Shown: positions 24,280-34,113 of the stretch, piece after piece
Layout of the letters: every line of letters begins with the position of its first letter
How positions within the stretch are numbered: the stretch's first letter is position 1
Assembly (NCBI RefSeq): GCF_022414575.1
Contig: NZ_JADWYQ010000008.1
Location: 86,053 to 150,052, forward strand
Reading direction: 5' to 3'
DNA length: 64,000 nt
Source: Streptomyces sp. MUM 178J
GTDB taxonomy: Bacteria; Actinomycetota; Actinomycetes; Streptomycetales; Streptomycetaceae
Program-made: the position numbers and the translations under genes
Notes under the pieces: generated by a model
Told to the model about the DNA's origin: nothing
Seen by the model: only the letters and a program-made list of their open reading frames with translations
Database searches by the model: none

Positions 24280-25407
24280 TCAGCCCCGGCAGACGGCGGG
24301 GGCCCGGAACCGGTCCGCCGGCGCGAGGCCGTAGACGCGGCGGGCGTTGCCCTCGGCGATCATCGCTGCGACCCGCCGGGCGTCCTGAAGGCACCACGCC
24401 CCTTCGGCGACCCAGCCGCCCAGCACCCGGCCCAGTGCCTCGCGGAAGCTCCGGGCTCCGACGACGTGGAGTTCGGGCAGCCCGCGAGCTCCGCTGGAGA
24501 AGAGGAGCTTCCCGAAGGGAGCGAGCTCCAGGATCTCGGCGAGAAGGGCCGCCGCCCGGGTGCCGGTGTGCGTCAGGGCAGGGCCGAGATCCGCGTACAC
24601 ATGGGGGAAGACGCTCGTCAGATGCGCCGCGTGGCGGTGGTGCGGATAGCCGCCGAGCAGGACGAGATCAGTGCCGAGCCCGGCGGTCGCCTCGGCGAAG
24701 GACGCGAGGTTCAGCGGGTCCGCCACCCCGACGTGGAGTTGCAGCGGCAGCCCGGAGGCCACGGCGATCCACAGAAGATGCCGTACGAGGACGGGGTCGT
24801 CGAGGCGGTCGCCGACGGCGCGCCCGGCCAGCCAGCGCCCTGCCGCACCGCGGACCTCGCCGGGCCCCGGGGGGTCGGACGAGTCGGCCGGCGGCGTCTT
24901 CACGCCGGCGACCGAGGTGAAGGCGACGGCGTCGGCCGCGGCGCCGTGGACGGCCTCGGCGAGGTTCGCCAGAAAGGACTCCACGGTGCCGGAGGTGTCG
25001 GCGACCTGTTCGGCGAGGAGTTCGAGACGGATGATCTCCCGCGCCTCGGCCGTGCCCGCCGCGGCGATCTCCGACGGCCCGGTGAGGTCCCCGGGCAGCC
25101 CGGTGTCCACCAGGTAGGTGGCGATGCCGCTCCCCCTCAGCAGCCGCCGCGCCGCCTCCAGGACGCCGAGCTCCCGGCGCCGGGCGAGATAGCGGGCCGG
25201 CGGGCAGTGCGGCTCCAGGTCCAGCAGCGGCGGACACCAGCGCCGCACCGCGAAGCCGGTCTGCGTGTCGAAGAACGTGGTGCCCGGCGCGGGCGGGCCC
25301 GCCGTCCTGCCGAGACACGCCTCGAAGGCGCCGATGCCGAGCTCGGTGCGGAGCACGCCGTGGCAGTGCTGATCCACGAGGTTCGCCACAGACGCGGCGT
25401 CGATCAT
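24280..25407 (-). CDS. Amidohydrolase-family protein (FluG/Amidohydro_2-like)
   Basis: A 375-residue TIM-barrel metal-dependent hydrolase. The metal-binding HxH motif appears as NLVDQHCHGVLR near the N-terminus; LPLQLHVGVADP supplies the third histidine, GGYPHHRHAAHL a further one, and LLFSSGARGLPELHVVGA the C-terminal region, where a metal-binding Asp would be expected and Ser/Gly are seen instead. Length fits. FluG-type proteins combine this domain with glutamine synthetase; here it stands alone. Substrate unknown. GGAG lies upstream of ATG 25407. The 3' end faces ctaA. Confidence 0.82.
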   Translation of the reverse strand: MIDAASVANLVDQHCHGVLRTELGIGAFEACLGRTAGPPAPGTTFFDTQTGFAVRRWCPPLLDLEPHCPPARYLARRRELGVLEAARRLLRGSGIATYLVDTGLPGDLTGPSEIAAAGTAEAREIIRLELLAEQVADTSGTVESFLANLAEAVHGAAADAVAFTSVAGVKTPPADSSDPPGPGEVRGAAGRWLAGRAVGDRLDDPVLVRHLLWIAVASGLPLQLHVGVADPLNLASFAEATAGLGTDLVLLGGYPHHRHAAHLTSVFPHVYADLGPALTHTGTRAAALLAEILELAPFGKLLFSSGARGLPELHVVGARSFREALGRVLGGWVAEGAWCLQDARRVAAMIAEGNARRVYGLAPADRFRAPAVCRG

Positions 25408-25479
25408 CCGGGGCTCCCAGGCGCAGACCGTGCATTCACAGTCCTAACGCGTGGCCCCGGGTGGAGGTGTTGCCGGGCT

Positions 25480-25806
25480 TCAGGGATTGGCCGGGCCGCC
25501 CAGCTGGATGCCGGCCATCCTCGTCCACTCGTACGGCCCGGTCCGCACCTTCGCCGCGAAGTCGCCGTCGAACGACTCGTGCAGGGTGAGCCCGGCCTTC
25601 TCGGCCGCCGCCTGGGCGATCGCATGGCTCGGGGCCACCAGGTCGCCCCAGCCGCCGTCCTCGCCGACGAGCACGATGCGGGTGCCCATCTGGCCGAGGT
25701 AGGCGAGCTGGCCCTCGGCGCCGCCGTGCTGCTCGGCGAACGCGCTGATCTGCTTGGCGAGCTTGGCCGCGCGGCGCTCGGCGCGGGCGTCTGACTGGGT
25801 CTCCAT
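25480..25806 (-). CDS. Small protein of unknown function downstream of ctaB
   Basis: A 108-residue soluble protein with an alanine- and charge-rich N-terminal helix (ARAERRAAKLAKQISAFAEQ) and an alpha/beta body (GQMGTRIVLVGEDGGWGDL, AQAAAEKAGLTLHESFDGDF). It is conserved-looking and lies 80 bp downstream of ctaB on the same strand. I do not recognise the function. Confidence 0.75.
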   Translation of the reverse strand: METQSDARAERRAAKLAKQISAFAEQHGGAEGQLAYLGQMGTRIVLVGEDGGWGDLVAPSHAIAQAAAEKAGLTLHESFDGDFAAKVRTGPYEWTRMAGIQLGGPANP

Positions 25807-25886
25807 AACCACGATGCTACCGACGAGTAGATCGCTTGGCGACCGCCGGGCGCGGTGGCGTGGGCCACGCGCGGGCGGGACGGCGG

Positions 25887-26834
25887 CTACCGCAGGAACG
25901 GGTCCACGGCGACCGCGACGAACAGCAGCGACACATAGGTGATCGACCAGTGGAAGAGCCGCATCTCCTTGAGCTTGCCGCCGGTGACGCCTGCCTTGGC
26001 CCGCGCCTGGAGCGCATGCGCCTCCCACAGCCACCAGCCGCCGGTGGCCAGGGCGACCGCGGTGTAGAACCAGCCGGTGTAGCCGAGTGGCTGCAGCAGC
26101 AGCGAGACGCCGACCATGACCCAGCTGTAGACGACGATCTGCCGCGCCACGGTCCGGTTGGAGGCGATGACAGGCAGCATCGGCACGCCCACGCGCGCGT
26201 AGTCGTCCTTCACCTTCATCGACAGCGGCCAGTAGTGCGGCGGCGTCCAGAAGAAGATGACGAGGAAGAGGATCACCGCGGCCCACGACATCGAGTCGGT
26301 CACCGCGGACCAGCCGATCAGCACCGGCATACAGCCGGCGATGCCGCCCCAGACGATGTTCTGCGCGGTGCGGCGCTTGAGGATCATCGTGTAGACGACG
26401 ACATAGAAGAGGAGCGCGCCGAGGGCGAGGGCGGCGGACAGCCAGTTGACGAGCAGCCCGAACCAGAGGGTGGAGACGAAGGCCAGGGTGACGCCGAAGA
26501 CGAGGCCCTCACGGGGCGAGACCATGCCGGTGACCAGGGGACGCTGCGCGGTGCGGTCCATCAGCGCGTCGATGTCGCGGTCGATGTACATGTTCAGGGC
26601 GTTCGCGCCGCCCGCGGAGAGGTAGCCGCCGATGCAGGTGGCCAGCACCAGCCGGAGGTCCGGTACGCCCTGAGCGGCCAGGAACATCACCGGCACGGTG
26701 GTGATCAGCAGCAGTTCGATGATCCGCGGCTTGGTCAGCGCCACGAATGCCTTGACGCGGGCCCCGAACGGCCGATGGCCCCCCGGGCTGGGAGTCAAGA
26801 CGACCCCTGCGGGTCGGGACTCGACGGCCGTCAC
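25887..26834 (-). CDS. ctaB: Protoheme IX farnesyltransferase (heme O synthase)
   Basis: A 315-residue UbiA-superfamily membrane enzyme that adds a farnesyl group to heme B. The two Asp-rich motifs are seen: [20 protein letters not shown] and [17 protein letters not shown], with [18 protein letters not shown] near the N-terminus and [16 protein letters not shown] 26834 (MTAVESRP) is chosen; GTG 26840 and a longer ATG frame to 26909 are alternatives. It works with ctaA. tkt is divergent, 536 bp away. Confidence 0.94.
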   Translation of the reverse strand: MTAVESRPAGVVLTPSPGGHRPFGARVKAFVALTKPRIIELLLITTVPVMFLAAQGVPDLRLVLATCIGGYLSAGGANALNMYIDRDIDALMDRTAQRPLVTGMVSPREGLVFGVTLAFVSTLWFGLLVNWLSAALALGALLFYVVVYTMILKRRTAQNIVWGGIAGCMPVLIGWSAVTDSMSWAAVILFLVIFFWTPPHYWPLSMKVKDDYARVGVPMLPVIASNRTVARQIVVYSWVMVGVSLLLQPLGYTGWFYTAVALATGGWWLWEAHALQARAKAGVTGGKLKEMRLFHWSITYVSLLFVAVAVDPFLR

Positions 26835-27370
26835 GCACACCCCTGACAGAGAAATCCCAGCAAGCTCCGGGAGTGAAGACCCGGTAAAGGCTTGCGCGTA
26901 CCACGCCACTCTAGACGTTGCCCATATGCCGTTCTCCGCCGGGGTGGGATCGTGTTGAGCGGCAGCCGCATGCCGCGCGTATACACGGTCATGCCCATGG
27001 TCGAGCCGTCATTCGCGCCGTCGTTCGCGGCTTTGTCCGCGGCTTTGTCCGCGGCGTTGTCCGCGGCGTTGTCCGCAGTGTTGTTGCGGCATCGTCCGCG
27101 GCGTTGTTCGCAGCGTTGTTCGAACCGGCGTCCGGCCCGGGAACCATGCCGTCACACCCGCCGTCGCCCCGGCCGCCGCGCACGCCTGCCGCCGGGAGGC
27201 GAAGCACCGGGGCGGGCGGCACTCTGGCAGTACGGATGCCCGTATCGTCCGCCGTCCGCGCCCGATCAGGCGCTCGAATGGATGAGCGTCCGGGCGAGGG
27301 TAGGCTCGACAGCGCCCGGTGCGCTCTCAGTCACCGGGATTCGACATGTGGAGAGGAGCCCTGACTCAGG
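26835..27370. other. 536-bp divergent intergenic region ctaB/tkt
   Basis: The longest gene-free stretch in the window. It holds the 12-bp repeat array at 27008-27126 and, near 27299, a TAGGCT -10-like hexamer for tkt. Open frames through the repeat exist on both strands only because the repeat unit is a multiple of three; none has a convincing start or composition. Confidence 0.55.
27008..27126 (+). repeat. 12-bp minisatellite (10 units)
   Basis: Ten consecutive units of consensus GTTGTCCGCGGC, starting at 27008, with one 11-bp unit (27080-27090) and one to five differences each. No protein role is apparent. Confidence 0.85.
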
Positions 27371-29473
27371 GTGAGCACCAAGCCGACCACGACAGACCTC
27401 GAGTGGACCGAATCGGACCGGCGGGCCGTTGACACCGCCCGGGTCCTGGCCATGGATTCCGTACAGAAGGTCGGCAACGGCCATCCGGGTACGGCCATGA
27501 GCCTGGCCCCCGCCGCTTATGTTCTCTTCCAGAAGCTGATGCGGCACGACCCGGCGGACCCCGACTGGACCGGCCGTGACCGCTTCGTGCTGTCCGCGGG
27601 CCACTCGTCTCTGACCCTGTACATCCAGCTCTACCTCGCCGGGTACGGGCTGGAGCTGGACGATCTGAAGGCCTTCCGCACCTGGGGTTCCAAGACCCCC
27701 GGCCACCCGGAGTACGGCCACACCGCGGGCGTCGAGACGACGACCGGCCCGCTGGGCCAGGGCGTCGCCAACGCCGTGGGCATGGCCATGGCCGCCCGCT
27801 ACGAGCGCGGTCTGTTCGACCCGGAGACGCCGCAGGGCGAGAGCCCGTTCGACCACACCGTCTGGGTGATCGCGGGTGACGGCTGCCTCCAGGAGGGCAT
27901 CGCCGCCGAGGCGTCCTCGCTGGCAGGTCACCAGAAGCTGGGCAATCTGGTCCTCCTCTGGGACGACAACCACATCTCGATCGAGGGCGACACGGAGACG
28001 GCCGTCTCCGAGGACACCCTGAAGCGGTACGAGGCCTACGGCTGGCATGTGCAGCGCGTGGAGCAGCTGCCCGACGGCGACCTCGACCCGGCGGGCCTCT
28101 ACCGCGCGCTGAAGGCGGCGCAGGAGGAGACCGAGCGGCCGTCCTTCATCGCCGCCCGCTCGATCATCGCCTGGCCCGCGCCGAACGCGCAGAACACCGA
28201 GGCCGCGCACGGCTCGGCGCTGGGCGACGAGGAGGTAGCGGCCACCAAGCGCGTCCTGGGCTTTGACCCGGAGCAGGACTTCGAGGTGTCCGACGCGGTC
28301 ATCGAGCACACCCGCCGGGCGCTGGACCGCGGCCGTGAGGCGCGCGGCGAGTGGGAGAAGGGGTTCGCCGCCTGGCGCACCGCCAACCCCGAGCGTGCGG
28401 CCGCGTTCGACCGGATCCGCGCGGGCGAGCTGCCGGCGGACTGGGAGGACGCCCTTCCAGAGTTCGAGACCGGCCACTCCATCGCCACACGCGCCGCCTC
28501 CGGCAAGGTGCTCCAGGCGCTGGGCGCGGTCGTGCCCGAGCTGTGGGGCGGCTCCGCCGACCTGGCGGGCTCCAACAACACCACGATCGACAAGACGTCG
28601 TCGTTCCTGCCCGAGGGCAACCCGCTGCCGGAGGCCGACCCGTACGGCCGCACGATCCACTTCGGCATCCGCGAGCATGCGATGGCCGCGGCGATGAACG
28701 GCATCGCGCTGCACGGCAACACCCGCATCTACGGCGGCACTTTCCTCGTCTTCTCCGACTACATGCGCAACGCGGTGCGGCTGTCCGCGCTGATGCACCT
28801 GCCGGTGACGTACGTCTGGACGCACGACTCGATCGGCCTGGGCGAGGACGGCCCGACCCACCAGCCGGTGGAGCATCTGGCGTCGCTGCGCGCTATCCCG
28901 GGTCTGAACATCGTCCGCCCCGCGGACGCGAACGAGACGGCGATCGCCTGGCGCGAGATCCTCAAGCGCCACACCAAGGAGTTCGGCGTCGGCGCCCCGC
29001 ACGGTCTGGCGCTGACCCGGCAGGGCGTGCCGACGTACGACCGCAACGAGGACGCGGCGAAGGGCGGCTATGTGCTGTTCGAGGCCGAAGGGCCGTCCGG
29101 GCAGAGCGCCGCGCCGCAGGTCGTGCTGATCGGCACCGGCTCCGAGGTGCAGCTCGCGGTCACGGCGCGGGAGCAGCTGCAGGCCGAGGGCATCCCGACC
29201 CGGGTGGTGTCGATGCCGTCCGTGGAGTGGTTCGAGGAGCAGGAGCAGGGGTACCGCGACAGCGTGCTGCCGCCGTCGGTGAAGGCGCGGGTGGCGGTCG
29301 AGGCCGGGATCGGTCTGACCTGGCACCGCTATGCGGGAGATGCGGGCCGCATCGTTTCGCTGGAGCACTTCGGCGCTTCGGCTGACGGCAAGGTCCTCTT
29401 CCGCGAGTTCGGCTTCACTGCCGAGGCGGTCGCCGCGGCCGCGCGGGAATCGATCGCGGCCGCCGCGCGCTGA
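27371..29473 (+). CDS. tkt: Transketolase
   Basis: A 700-residue thiamine diphosphate enzyme of the non-oxidative pentose phosphate pathway. Seen: KVGNGHPGTAMSLAPAAYVL, the ThDP motif GDGCLQEGIAAEASSLAGHQ with the partner DDNHISIEGDT, the second-domain FGIREHAMAAAMNG (catalytic Glu), and GEDGPTHQPVEHLASL. GTG 27371 is preceded by GAGAGGAG. It starts the tkt-tal-zwf-opcA-pgl operon. Length is standard. Confidence 0.97.
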   Translation: MSTKPTTTDLEWTESDRRAVDTARVLAMDSVQKVGNGHPGTAMSLAPAAYVLFQKLMRHDPADPDWTGRDRFVLSAGHSSLTLYIQLYLAGYGLELDDLKAFRTWGSKTPGHPEYGHTAGVETTTGPLGQGVANAVGMAMAARYERGLFDPETPQGESPFDHTVWVIAGDGCLQEGIAAEASSLAGHQKLGNLVLLWDDNHISIEGDTETAVSEDTLKRYEAYGWHVQRVEQLPDGDLDPAGLYRALKAAQEETERPSFIAARSIIAWPAPNAQNTEAAHGSALGDEEVAATKRVLGFDPEQDFEVSDAVIEHTRRALDRGREARGEWEKGFAAWRTANPERAAAFDRIRAGELPADWEDALPEFETGHSIATRAASGKVLQALGAVVPELWGGSADLAGSNNTTIDKTSSFLPEGNPLPEADPYGRTIHFGIREHAMAAAMNGIALHGNTRIYGGTFLVFSDYMRNAVRLSALMHLPVTYVWTHDSIGLGEDGPTHQPVEHLASLRAIPGLNIVRPADANETAIAWREILKRHTKEFGVGAPHGLALTRQGVPTYDRNEDAAKGGYVLFEAEGPSGQSAAPQVVLIGTGSEVQLAVTAREQLQAEGIPTRVVSMPSVEWFEEQEQGYRDSVLPPSVKARVAVEAGIGLTWHRYAGDAGRIVSLEHFGASADGKVLFREFGFTAEAVAAAARESIAAAAR

Positions 29474-29518
29474 CGGCGTCATACGCATTCTGCACAAGGA
29501 CTAGGAGATGCAACTCTC

Positions 29519-30637
29519 ATGACAGACGCACTCAAGCGCCTCTCCGACGAAGGCGTCGCGATCTGGCTGGACGACCTGTCGCGCAAGCGGATCACCTCCG
29601 GCAATCTGGCCGAGCTGATCGACGAGCAGCACGTCGTGGGCGTCACCACCAACCCTTCGATCTTCCAGAAGGCGATCAGCGGCGGCGACGGCTACGAGCA
29701 GCAGCTCGCGGACCTCGCTGTGCGCAAGGTGACCGTCGAGGAAGCCGTCCGCATGATCACGACGGCGGATGTGCGGGACGCGGCCGACATCCTGCGTCCG
29801 GTCTTCGACGCCACCGGCGGTCAGGACGGCCGGGTCTCCATCGAGGTGGACCCGCGCCTCGCCCACAACACGGCGGCCACCGTCGCCGAGGCCAAGCAGC
29901 TCGCCTGGCTGGTGGACCGGCCGAACACGCTGATCAAGATCCCGGCCACCAAGGCGGGCCTGCCGGCGATCACCGAGGTGATCGGCCTGGGCATCAGCGT
30001 CAATGTGACGCTGATCTTCTCGCTGGAGCGCTACCGCGAGGTGATGGACGCCTACCTGGCCGGTCTGGAGAAGGCCAAGGAGCGCGGCCTGGACCTGTCC
30101 AAGATCCAGTCGGTGGCGTCGTTCTTCGTGTCCCGTGTGGACACCGAGATCGACAAGCGGCTGGACGCGCTGGGCACCCCTGAGGCCAAGGAGCTGCGCG
30201 GCAAGGCGGCTCTCGCCAACGCCCGCCTGGCGTACGAGGCGTACGAAGAGGTGTTCGCATCCGACCGCTGGGCGGTGCTGGACAAGGCGCAGGCCAACCG
30301 CCAGCGTCCGCTGTGGGCGTCGACCGGTGTGAAGGACCCTGCATACAAGGACACGCTGTACGTCGACGAGCTGGTCGCGCCCGGCACGGTGAACACCATG
30401 CCCGAGGCCACGCTGGAGGCGACCGCCGACCACGGCGAGATCACCGGCGACACGGTGCGCGGCTCCTACGAGCAGGCGCGCGCCGACCTGGACGCCCTGG
30501 CGAAGCTCGGCATCTCCTACGACGACGTGGTGCGGCTGCTGGAGGACGAGGGCGTCGAGAAGTTCGAGGCGTCCTGGAACGACCTGCTCAAGTCGACCGA
30601 GGCGGAGCTCGAGCGCCTCACCCCGTCGGAGGGCTGA
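29519..30637 (+). CDS. tal: Transaldolase (actinobacterial type)
   Basis: A 372-residue TIM-barrel enzyme transferring dihydroxyacetone units. The signature [15 protein letters not shown] and the Schiff-base lysine segment [15 protein letters not shown] are present; the extended ~370-residue size is typical of actinobacteria. AGGAG precedes ATG 29519. tkt and tal are 45 bp apart; zwf begins six bases after the stop. Confidence 0.97.
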   Translation: MTDALKRLSDEGVAIWLDDLSRKRITSGNLAELIDEQHVVGVTTNPSIFQKAISGGDGYEQQLADLAVRKVTVEEAVRMITTADVRDAADILRPVFDATGGQDGRVSIEVDPRLAHNTAATVAEAKQLAWLVDRPNTLIKIPATKAGLPAITEVIGLGISVNVTLIFSLERYREVMDAYLAGLEKAKERGLDLSKIQSVASFFVSRVDTEIDKRLDALGTPEAKELRGKAALANARLAYEAYEEVFASDRWAVLDKAQANRQRPLWASTGVKDPAYKDTLYVDELVAPGTVNTMPEATLEATADHGEITGDTVRGSYEQARADLDALAKLGISYDDVVRLLEDEGVEKFEASWNDLLKSTEAELERLTPSEG

Positions 30638-30643
30638 CCCACC

Positions 30644-32176
30644 TTGTCCGGTGTGATCGGAGCGAACCCGCTCCGTGACGCTGCAGACCGACGGCTCCCG
30701 CGGATCGCGGGGCCGTCGGGTCTGGTCATCTTTGGCGTCACGGGCGATTTGTCACGTAAAAAGCTGATGCCGGCGGTGTACGACCTGGCCAACCGCGGGC
30801 TGCTGCCGCCGGGCTTCTCGCTGGTCGGCTTCGCCCGTCGTGAGTGGCAGGACGAGGACTTCGCTCAGGAGGTGCACGACGCCGTCAAGCAGCATGCGCG
30901 CACCCCCTTCCGCGAGGAGGTCTGGCAGCAGCTCATCCAGGGAATGCGCTTCGTCCAGGGCACCTTCGACGACGACGACGCCTTCGAACAGCTCAAGGCC
31001 ACCATCGAGGACCTCGACAAGGCGCAGGGCACGGGTGGCAACTTCGCCTTCTACCTCTCCGTGCCGCCGAAGTTCTTCCCCAAGGTCGTCCAGCAGCTCA
31101 AGAAGCACGGACTGGCGGACCAACAGGGCGGCTCCTGGCGGCGCGCCGTCATCGAGAAGCCCTTCGGCCATGATCTGACCTCCGCCAAGGAGCTCAACTC
31201 GATCGTCCACGAGGTGTTCTCGCCGGAGCAGGTCTTCCGGATCGACCACTATCTGGGCAAGGAGACCGTCCAGAACATTCTGGCGCTGCGCTTCGCCAAC
31301 ACCCTCTTCGAACCGGTCTGGAACCGGTCGTTCGTCGACCATGTGCAGATCACCATGGCCGAGGACATCGGCATCGGCGGCCGGGCGGGCTACTACGACG
31401 GCATCGGCGCGGCCCGTGACGTCATCCAGAACCATCTGCTCCAGCTGCTGGCGCTGACCGCGATGGAGGAGCCGCTGTCCTTTGACGCGGACGCCCTCGC
31501 GGCGGAGAAGACCAAGGTGCTCGGTGCGGTGAAGCTGCCGAAGGACCTGGCGGAGGGCACCGTGCGCGGGCAGTACGCGGCCGGCTGGCAGGGCGGTGAG
31601 AAGGCCGTCGGCTATCTCGAGGAAGAGGGCATCGACCCCCAGTCAAAGACCGACACCTACGCCGCGATCAGGCTGGGGATCGACAACCGCCGCTGGGCGG
31701 GCGTCCCCTTCTATCTGCGCACCGGCAAGCGGCTGGGCCGCCGGGTGACGGAGATCGCGGTGGTCTTCCAGCGTGCTCCGCATTCGCCCTTCGACCACAC
31801 GGCGACCCAGGAACTGGGGCAGAACGCCCTGGTCATCCGGGTGCAGCCGGACGAGGGCGTGACCATGCGGTTCGGCTCCAAGGTGCCGGGGACATCGATG
31901 GAGGTGCGGGACGTCTCGATGGACTTCGCATACGGCGAGTCCTTCACCGAGTCCAGCCCGGAAGCCTATGAGCGGCTGCTCCTCGATGTGCTGCTGGGCG
32001 ACTCCAACCTCTTCCCGCGGCTGGAGGAGGTCGAACTGTCCTGGAAGATCCTCGATCCGATCGAGGAGTTCTGGACCAAGAACGGCAGGCCCGCGCAGTA
32101 TCCCGCCGGCACCTGGGGTCCGGCCGAGGCGGACGAGATGCTCGCACGAGACGGACGGAGCTGGCGTCGGCCATGA
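30644..32176 (+). CDS. zwf: Glucose-6-phosphate dehydrogenase
   Basis: A 510-residue NADP+-dependent enzyme, the entry step of the oxidative pentose phosphate pathway. The N-terminal Rossmann motif is [20 protein letters not shown]; the active-site [14 protein letters not shown] and [10 protein letters not shown] follow. The start is TTG 30644, with GGAGGG ten bases upstream; GTG 30653 is a weaker alternative. It overlaps opcA by ATGA, matching the need for OpcA in Zwf activity. Confidence 0.97.
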   Translation: MSGVIGANPLRDAADRRLPRIAGPSGLVIFGVTGDLSRKKLMPAVYDLANRGLLPPGFSLVGFARREWQDEDFAQEVHDAVKQHARTPFREEVWQQLIQGMRFVQGTFDDDDAFEQLKATIEDLDKAQGTGGNFAFYLSVPPKFFPKVVQQLKKHGLADQQGGSWRRAVIEKPFGHDLTSAKELNSIVHEVFSPEQVFRIDHYLGKETVQNILALRFANTLFEPVWNRSFVDHVQITMAEDIGIGGRAGYYDGIGAARDVIQNHLLQLLALTAMEEPLSFDADALAAEKTKVLGAVKLPKDLAEGTVRGQYAAGWQGGEKAVGYLEEEGIDPQSKTDTYAAIRLGIDNRRWAGVPFYLRTGKRLGRRVTEIAVVFQRAPHSPFDHTATQELGQNALVIRVQPDEGVTMRFGSKVPGTSMEVRDVSMDFAYGESFTESSPEAYERLLLDVLLGDSNLFPRLEEVELSWKILDPIEEFWTKNGRPAQYPAGTWGPAEADEMLARDGRSWRRP

Positions 32177-33219
32177 AGATCGACCTTACGGACACCACGG
32201 CCAGCAAGGTCAACAAGGCGCTGGTGCGGGGGCGGCGGGCCATCGGCACGCCGACCGTCGGCATGGTGCTGACCCTGGTCATCGTCACCGACGAGGAGAA
32301 CGCCTACGACGCCCTGAAGGCGGCGAGCGAGGCCTCCCGCGAACACCCCTCGCGCACCCTGGTGGTCATCAAGAGGGTCTCGCGCTCGCCGCGCGACCGC
32401 GCGAAGGCCCGGCTGGACGCCGAGGTGCGCGTCGGCGCGGACGCCGGGACCGGCGGTGAGACGGTTGTGCTGCGGCTGTACGGCGAGGTGGTCGACCACG
32501 CCCAGTCGGTGGTGCTGCCGCTGCTGCTGCCCGACGCCCCGGTGGTGGTGTGGTGGCCGGTGAACGCGCCGGTCGACCCCGCCCACGACCCGCTGGGCGC
32601 GCTGGCGCAGCGCCGGGTGACGGACACGTACGCGGCCGAGCACCCGGTGCGGGAGCTGGCCGCGCGCGCCGCGGCGTACACACCCGGCGACACGGATCTG
32701 GCCTGGACCCGGATCACGCCGTGGCGCTCGATGCTGGCGGCCGCGCTGGACCAGGTCGAGTGCGATGTCACCTCGGTGGAGGTGGCCGGTGAGGAGTTCA
32801 ACCCCAGTGGCGAGCTGCTCGCCATGTGGCTGGCGAACCGGCTGCAGGTGCCGGTGCGGCGGAATCGGTCGAAGGGCCCCGGTCTGACGGCGGTGCGGAT
32901 GGAGACGACCTGCGGGCCGATCGTGCTGGACCGCGCGGACGGTTCGCTGGCGACACTGTCGATCCAGGGTCAGCCCAAGCGTGCGGTGGCGCTGAAGCGG
33001 CGCGACACGGCCGAGCTGATCGCGGAGGAGCTGCGGCGGCTGGACCCGGACGACACCTATGCGTCGGCGCTCCGGTTCGGTGTGGAGAACCTCTCCGCCG
33101 CGACGGCCGCCGAGCCCGCGGCCGGTGACTCCGCCTCCGGTGGGACCGGGACCGAGGGGGCGGCGAAAGGCCAGGCCGACGGGAAGCCGGCGGCCGCAAA
33201 GAAGGCGGCGGCGAAATGA
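32173..33219 (+). CDS. opcA: OpcA, glucose-6-phosphate dehydrogenase assembly factor
   Basis: A 348-residue OpcA-family protein, an allosteric partner of Zwf in cyanobacteria and actinobacteria. Recognised from [20 protein letters not shown], the [12 protein letters not shown] region and [16 protein letters not shown]. The last ~45 residues are an Ala/Gly/Lys-rich tail ([10 protein letters not shown] end), probably disordered. ATGA overlaps on both sides couple it to zwf and pgl. Confidence 0.96.
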   Translation: MKIDLTDTTASKVNKALVRGRRAIGTPTVGMVLTLVIVTDEENAYDALKAASEASREHPSRTLVVIKRVSRSPRDRAKARLDAEVRVGADAGTGGETVVLRLYGEVVDHAQSVVLPLLLPDAPVVVWWPVNAPVDPAHDPLGALAQRRVTDTYAAEHPVRELAARAAAYTPGDTDLAWTRITPWRSMLAAALDQVECDVTSVEVAGEEFNPSGELLAMWLANRLQVPVRRNRSKGPGLTAVRMETTCGPIVLDRADGSLATLSIQGQPKRAVALKRRDTAELIAEELRRLDPDDTYASALRFGVENLSAATAAEPAAGDSASGGTGTEGAAKGQADGKPAAAKKAAAK

Positions 33220-33992
33220 CCGCCCGTCAGCTCGTGGTGCACCACGACAAGGCTCTGATGGCGCAGGCCGCCGCCGCCCGGCTGATCACCCGGATCGTGG
33301 ACGCCCAGTCCGCACGCGGCACGGCCTCCGTGGTGCTGACGGGCGGCCGCAACGGCAACGCCCTGCTGGCCGCGCTCGCCGCCTCCCCGGCCCGTGACGC
33401 GGTCGACTGGCGGCGGCTGGACCTGTGGTGGGGCGACGAGAGGTTCCTTCCCGAGGGCGATGCGGAGCGCAATGTCACGCAGGCCCGGGAGGCGCTGCTG
33501 GACCGGGTGCCGGTCGATCCGTCGCGGGTGCACGCCATGCCCGCCTCCGACGGCGAGTGGGGCGGCGACGCGGATGCCGCAGCCGCCGCGTACGCGGCCG
33601 AACTCGCCGCCGCGGCAAGGCCGGAGAACCACGCCGCGGTCCCGTCGTTCGACGTCCTGATGCTGGGCGTCGGCCCGGACACACATGTCGCCTCGCTCTT
33701 CCCGGAGCTTCCCGGGGTCCGCGAGACGGAGCGCACGGTCGTCGGCGTCCATGGCGCGCCCAAGCCTCCGCCGACCCGGATCTCGCTGACGCTTCCCGCG
33801 ATCCGCTCGGCTCGTGAGGTGTGGCTGCTGGCGGCGGGCGAGGACAAGGCGAAGGCGGCGGCGATCGCCCTCTCCGGCGCGGGCGAGATCCAGGCCCCTG
33901 CCGCGGGCGCGTACGGCCGCAGCCGGACGCTCTGGCTGCTCGACGCGGCCGCGGCGTCCCGGCTTCCGCGGGATCTGTATCCCCCGGCGTAG
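33216..33992 (+). CDS. pgl: 6-phosphogluconolactonase
   Basis: A 258-residue enzyme of the NagB/SugarP-isomerase fold that hydrolyses 6-phosphogluconolactone. Seen: VVLTGGRNGNALLAAL, LDLWWGDERFLPEGDAERN, and the LMLGVGPDTHVASLFPE motif. ATGA overlap with opcA. Downstream lies the half-terminator now split by an insertion element. Confidence 0.94.
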   Translation: MTARQLVVHHDKALMAQAAAARLITRIVDAQSARGTASVVLTGGRNGNALLAALAASPARDAVDWRRLDLWWGDERFLPEGDAERNVTQAREALLDRVPVDPSRVHAMPASDGEWGGDADAAAAAYAAELAAAARPENHAAVPSFDVLMLGVGPDTHVASLFPELPGVRETERTVVGVHGAPKPPPTRISLTLPAIRSAREVWLLAAGEDKAKAAAIALSGAGEIQAPAAGAYGRSRTLWLLDAAAASRLPRDLYPPA

Positions 33993-34008
33993 TAAGGCGG
34001 CTCTGGCC

Positions 34009-34034
34009 GCGGGGCCCGGTCCGCGAGGCTGCGG
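34009..34034 (+). terminator. Left part of the pgl terminator, split by the IS, with target duplication
   Basis: 34009-34024 is the 5' arm of an ancestral 16-bp GC stem; the loop GAGGCT and the first GCGG of the 3' arm follow to 34034. The remaining arm is at 35829-35844. The 14-bp segment CCGCGAGGCTGCGG (34021-34034) is duplicated at 35819-35832 as the target-site repeat. Only a short CCGC/GCGG stem remains here. Confidence 0.8.
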
Positions 34035-34064
34035 ATGCTGTTGGTTAATTCGGGCCCGTGCGTG

Positions 34065-34107
34065 ACGTCGGCTCCCGAGACCTGGTTGTGGTCTTGGGAG
34101 CCGACGT
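34065..34107 (+). promoter_or_regulatory. Hairpin just inside the IS left end, hiding the transposase ribosome site
   Basis: 18-bp stem (34065-34082 with 34090-34107, one G-U type mismatch) with a 7-nt loop. The GGGAG ribosome-binding sequence (34096-34100) lies in the 3' arm, and the stem ends six bases before ATG 34114. A read-through transcript would fold it and block translation. Confidence 0.65.
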
Positions 34108-34113
34108 TGTCGT

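Noticed and set aside
26892..27374. Open frames through the 12-bp minisatellite on both strands
   Set aside because: Open only because the unit is a multiple of three; products are simple repeats and differ with strand and frame.
27266..29497. 743-codon minus-strand frame opposite tkt
   Set aside because: Shadow of transketolase; no domain motif and no ribosome site.
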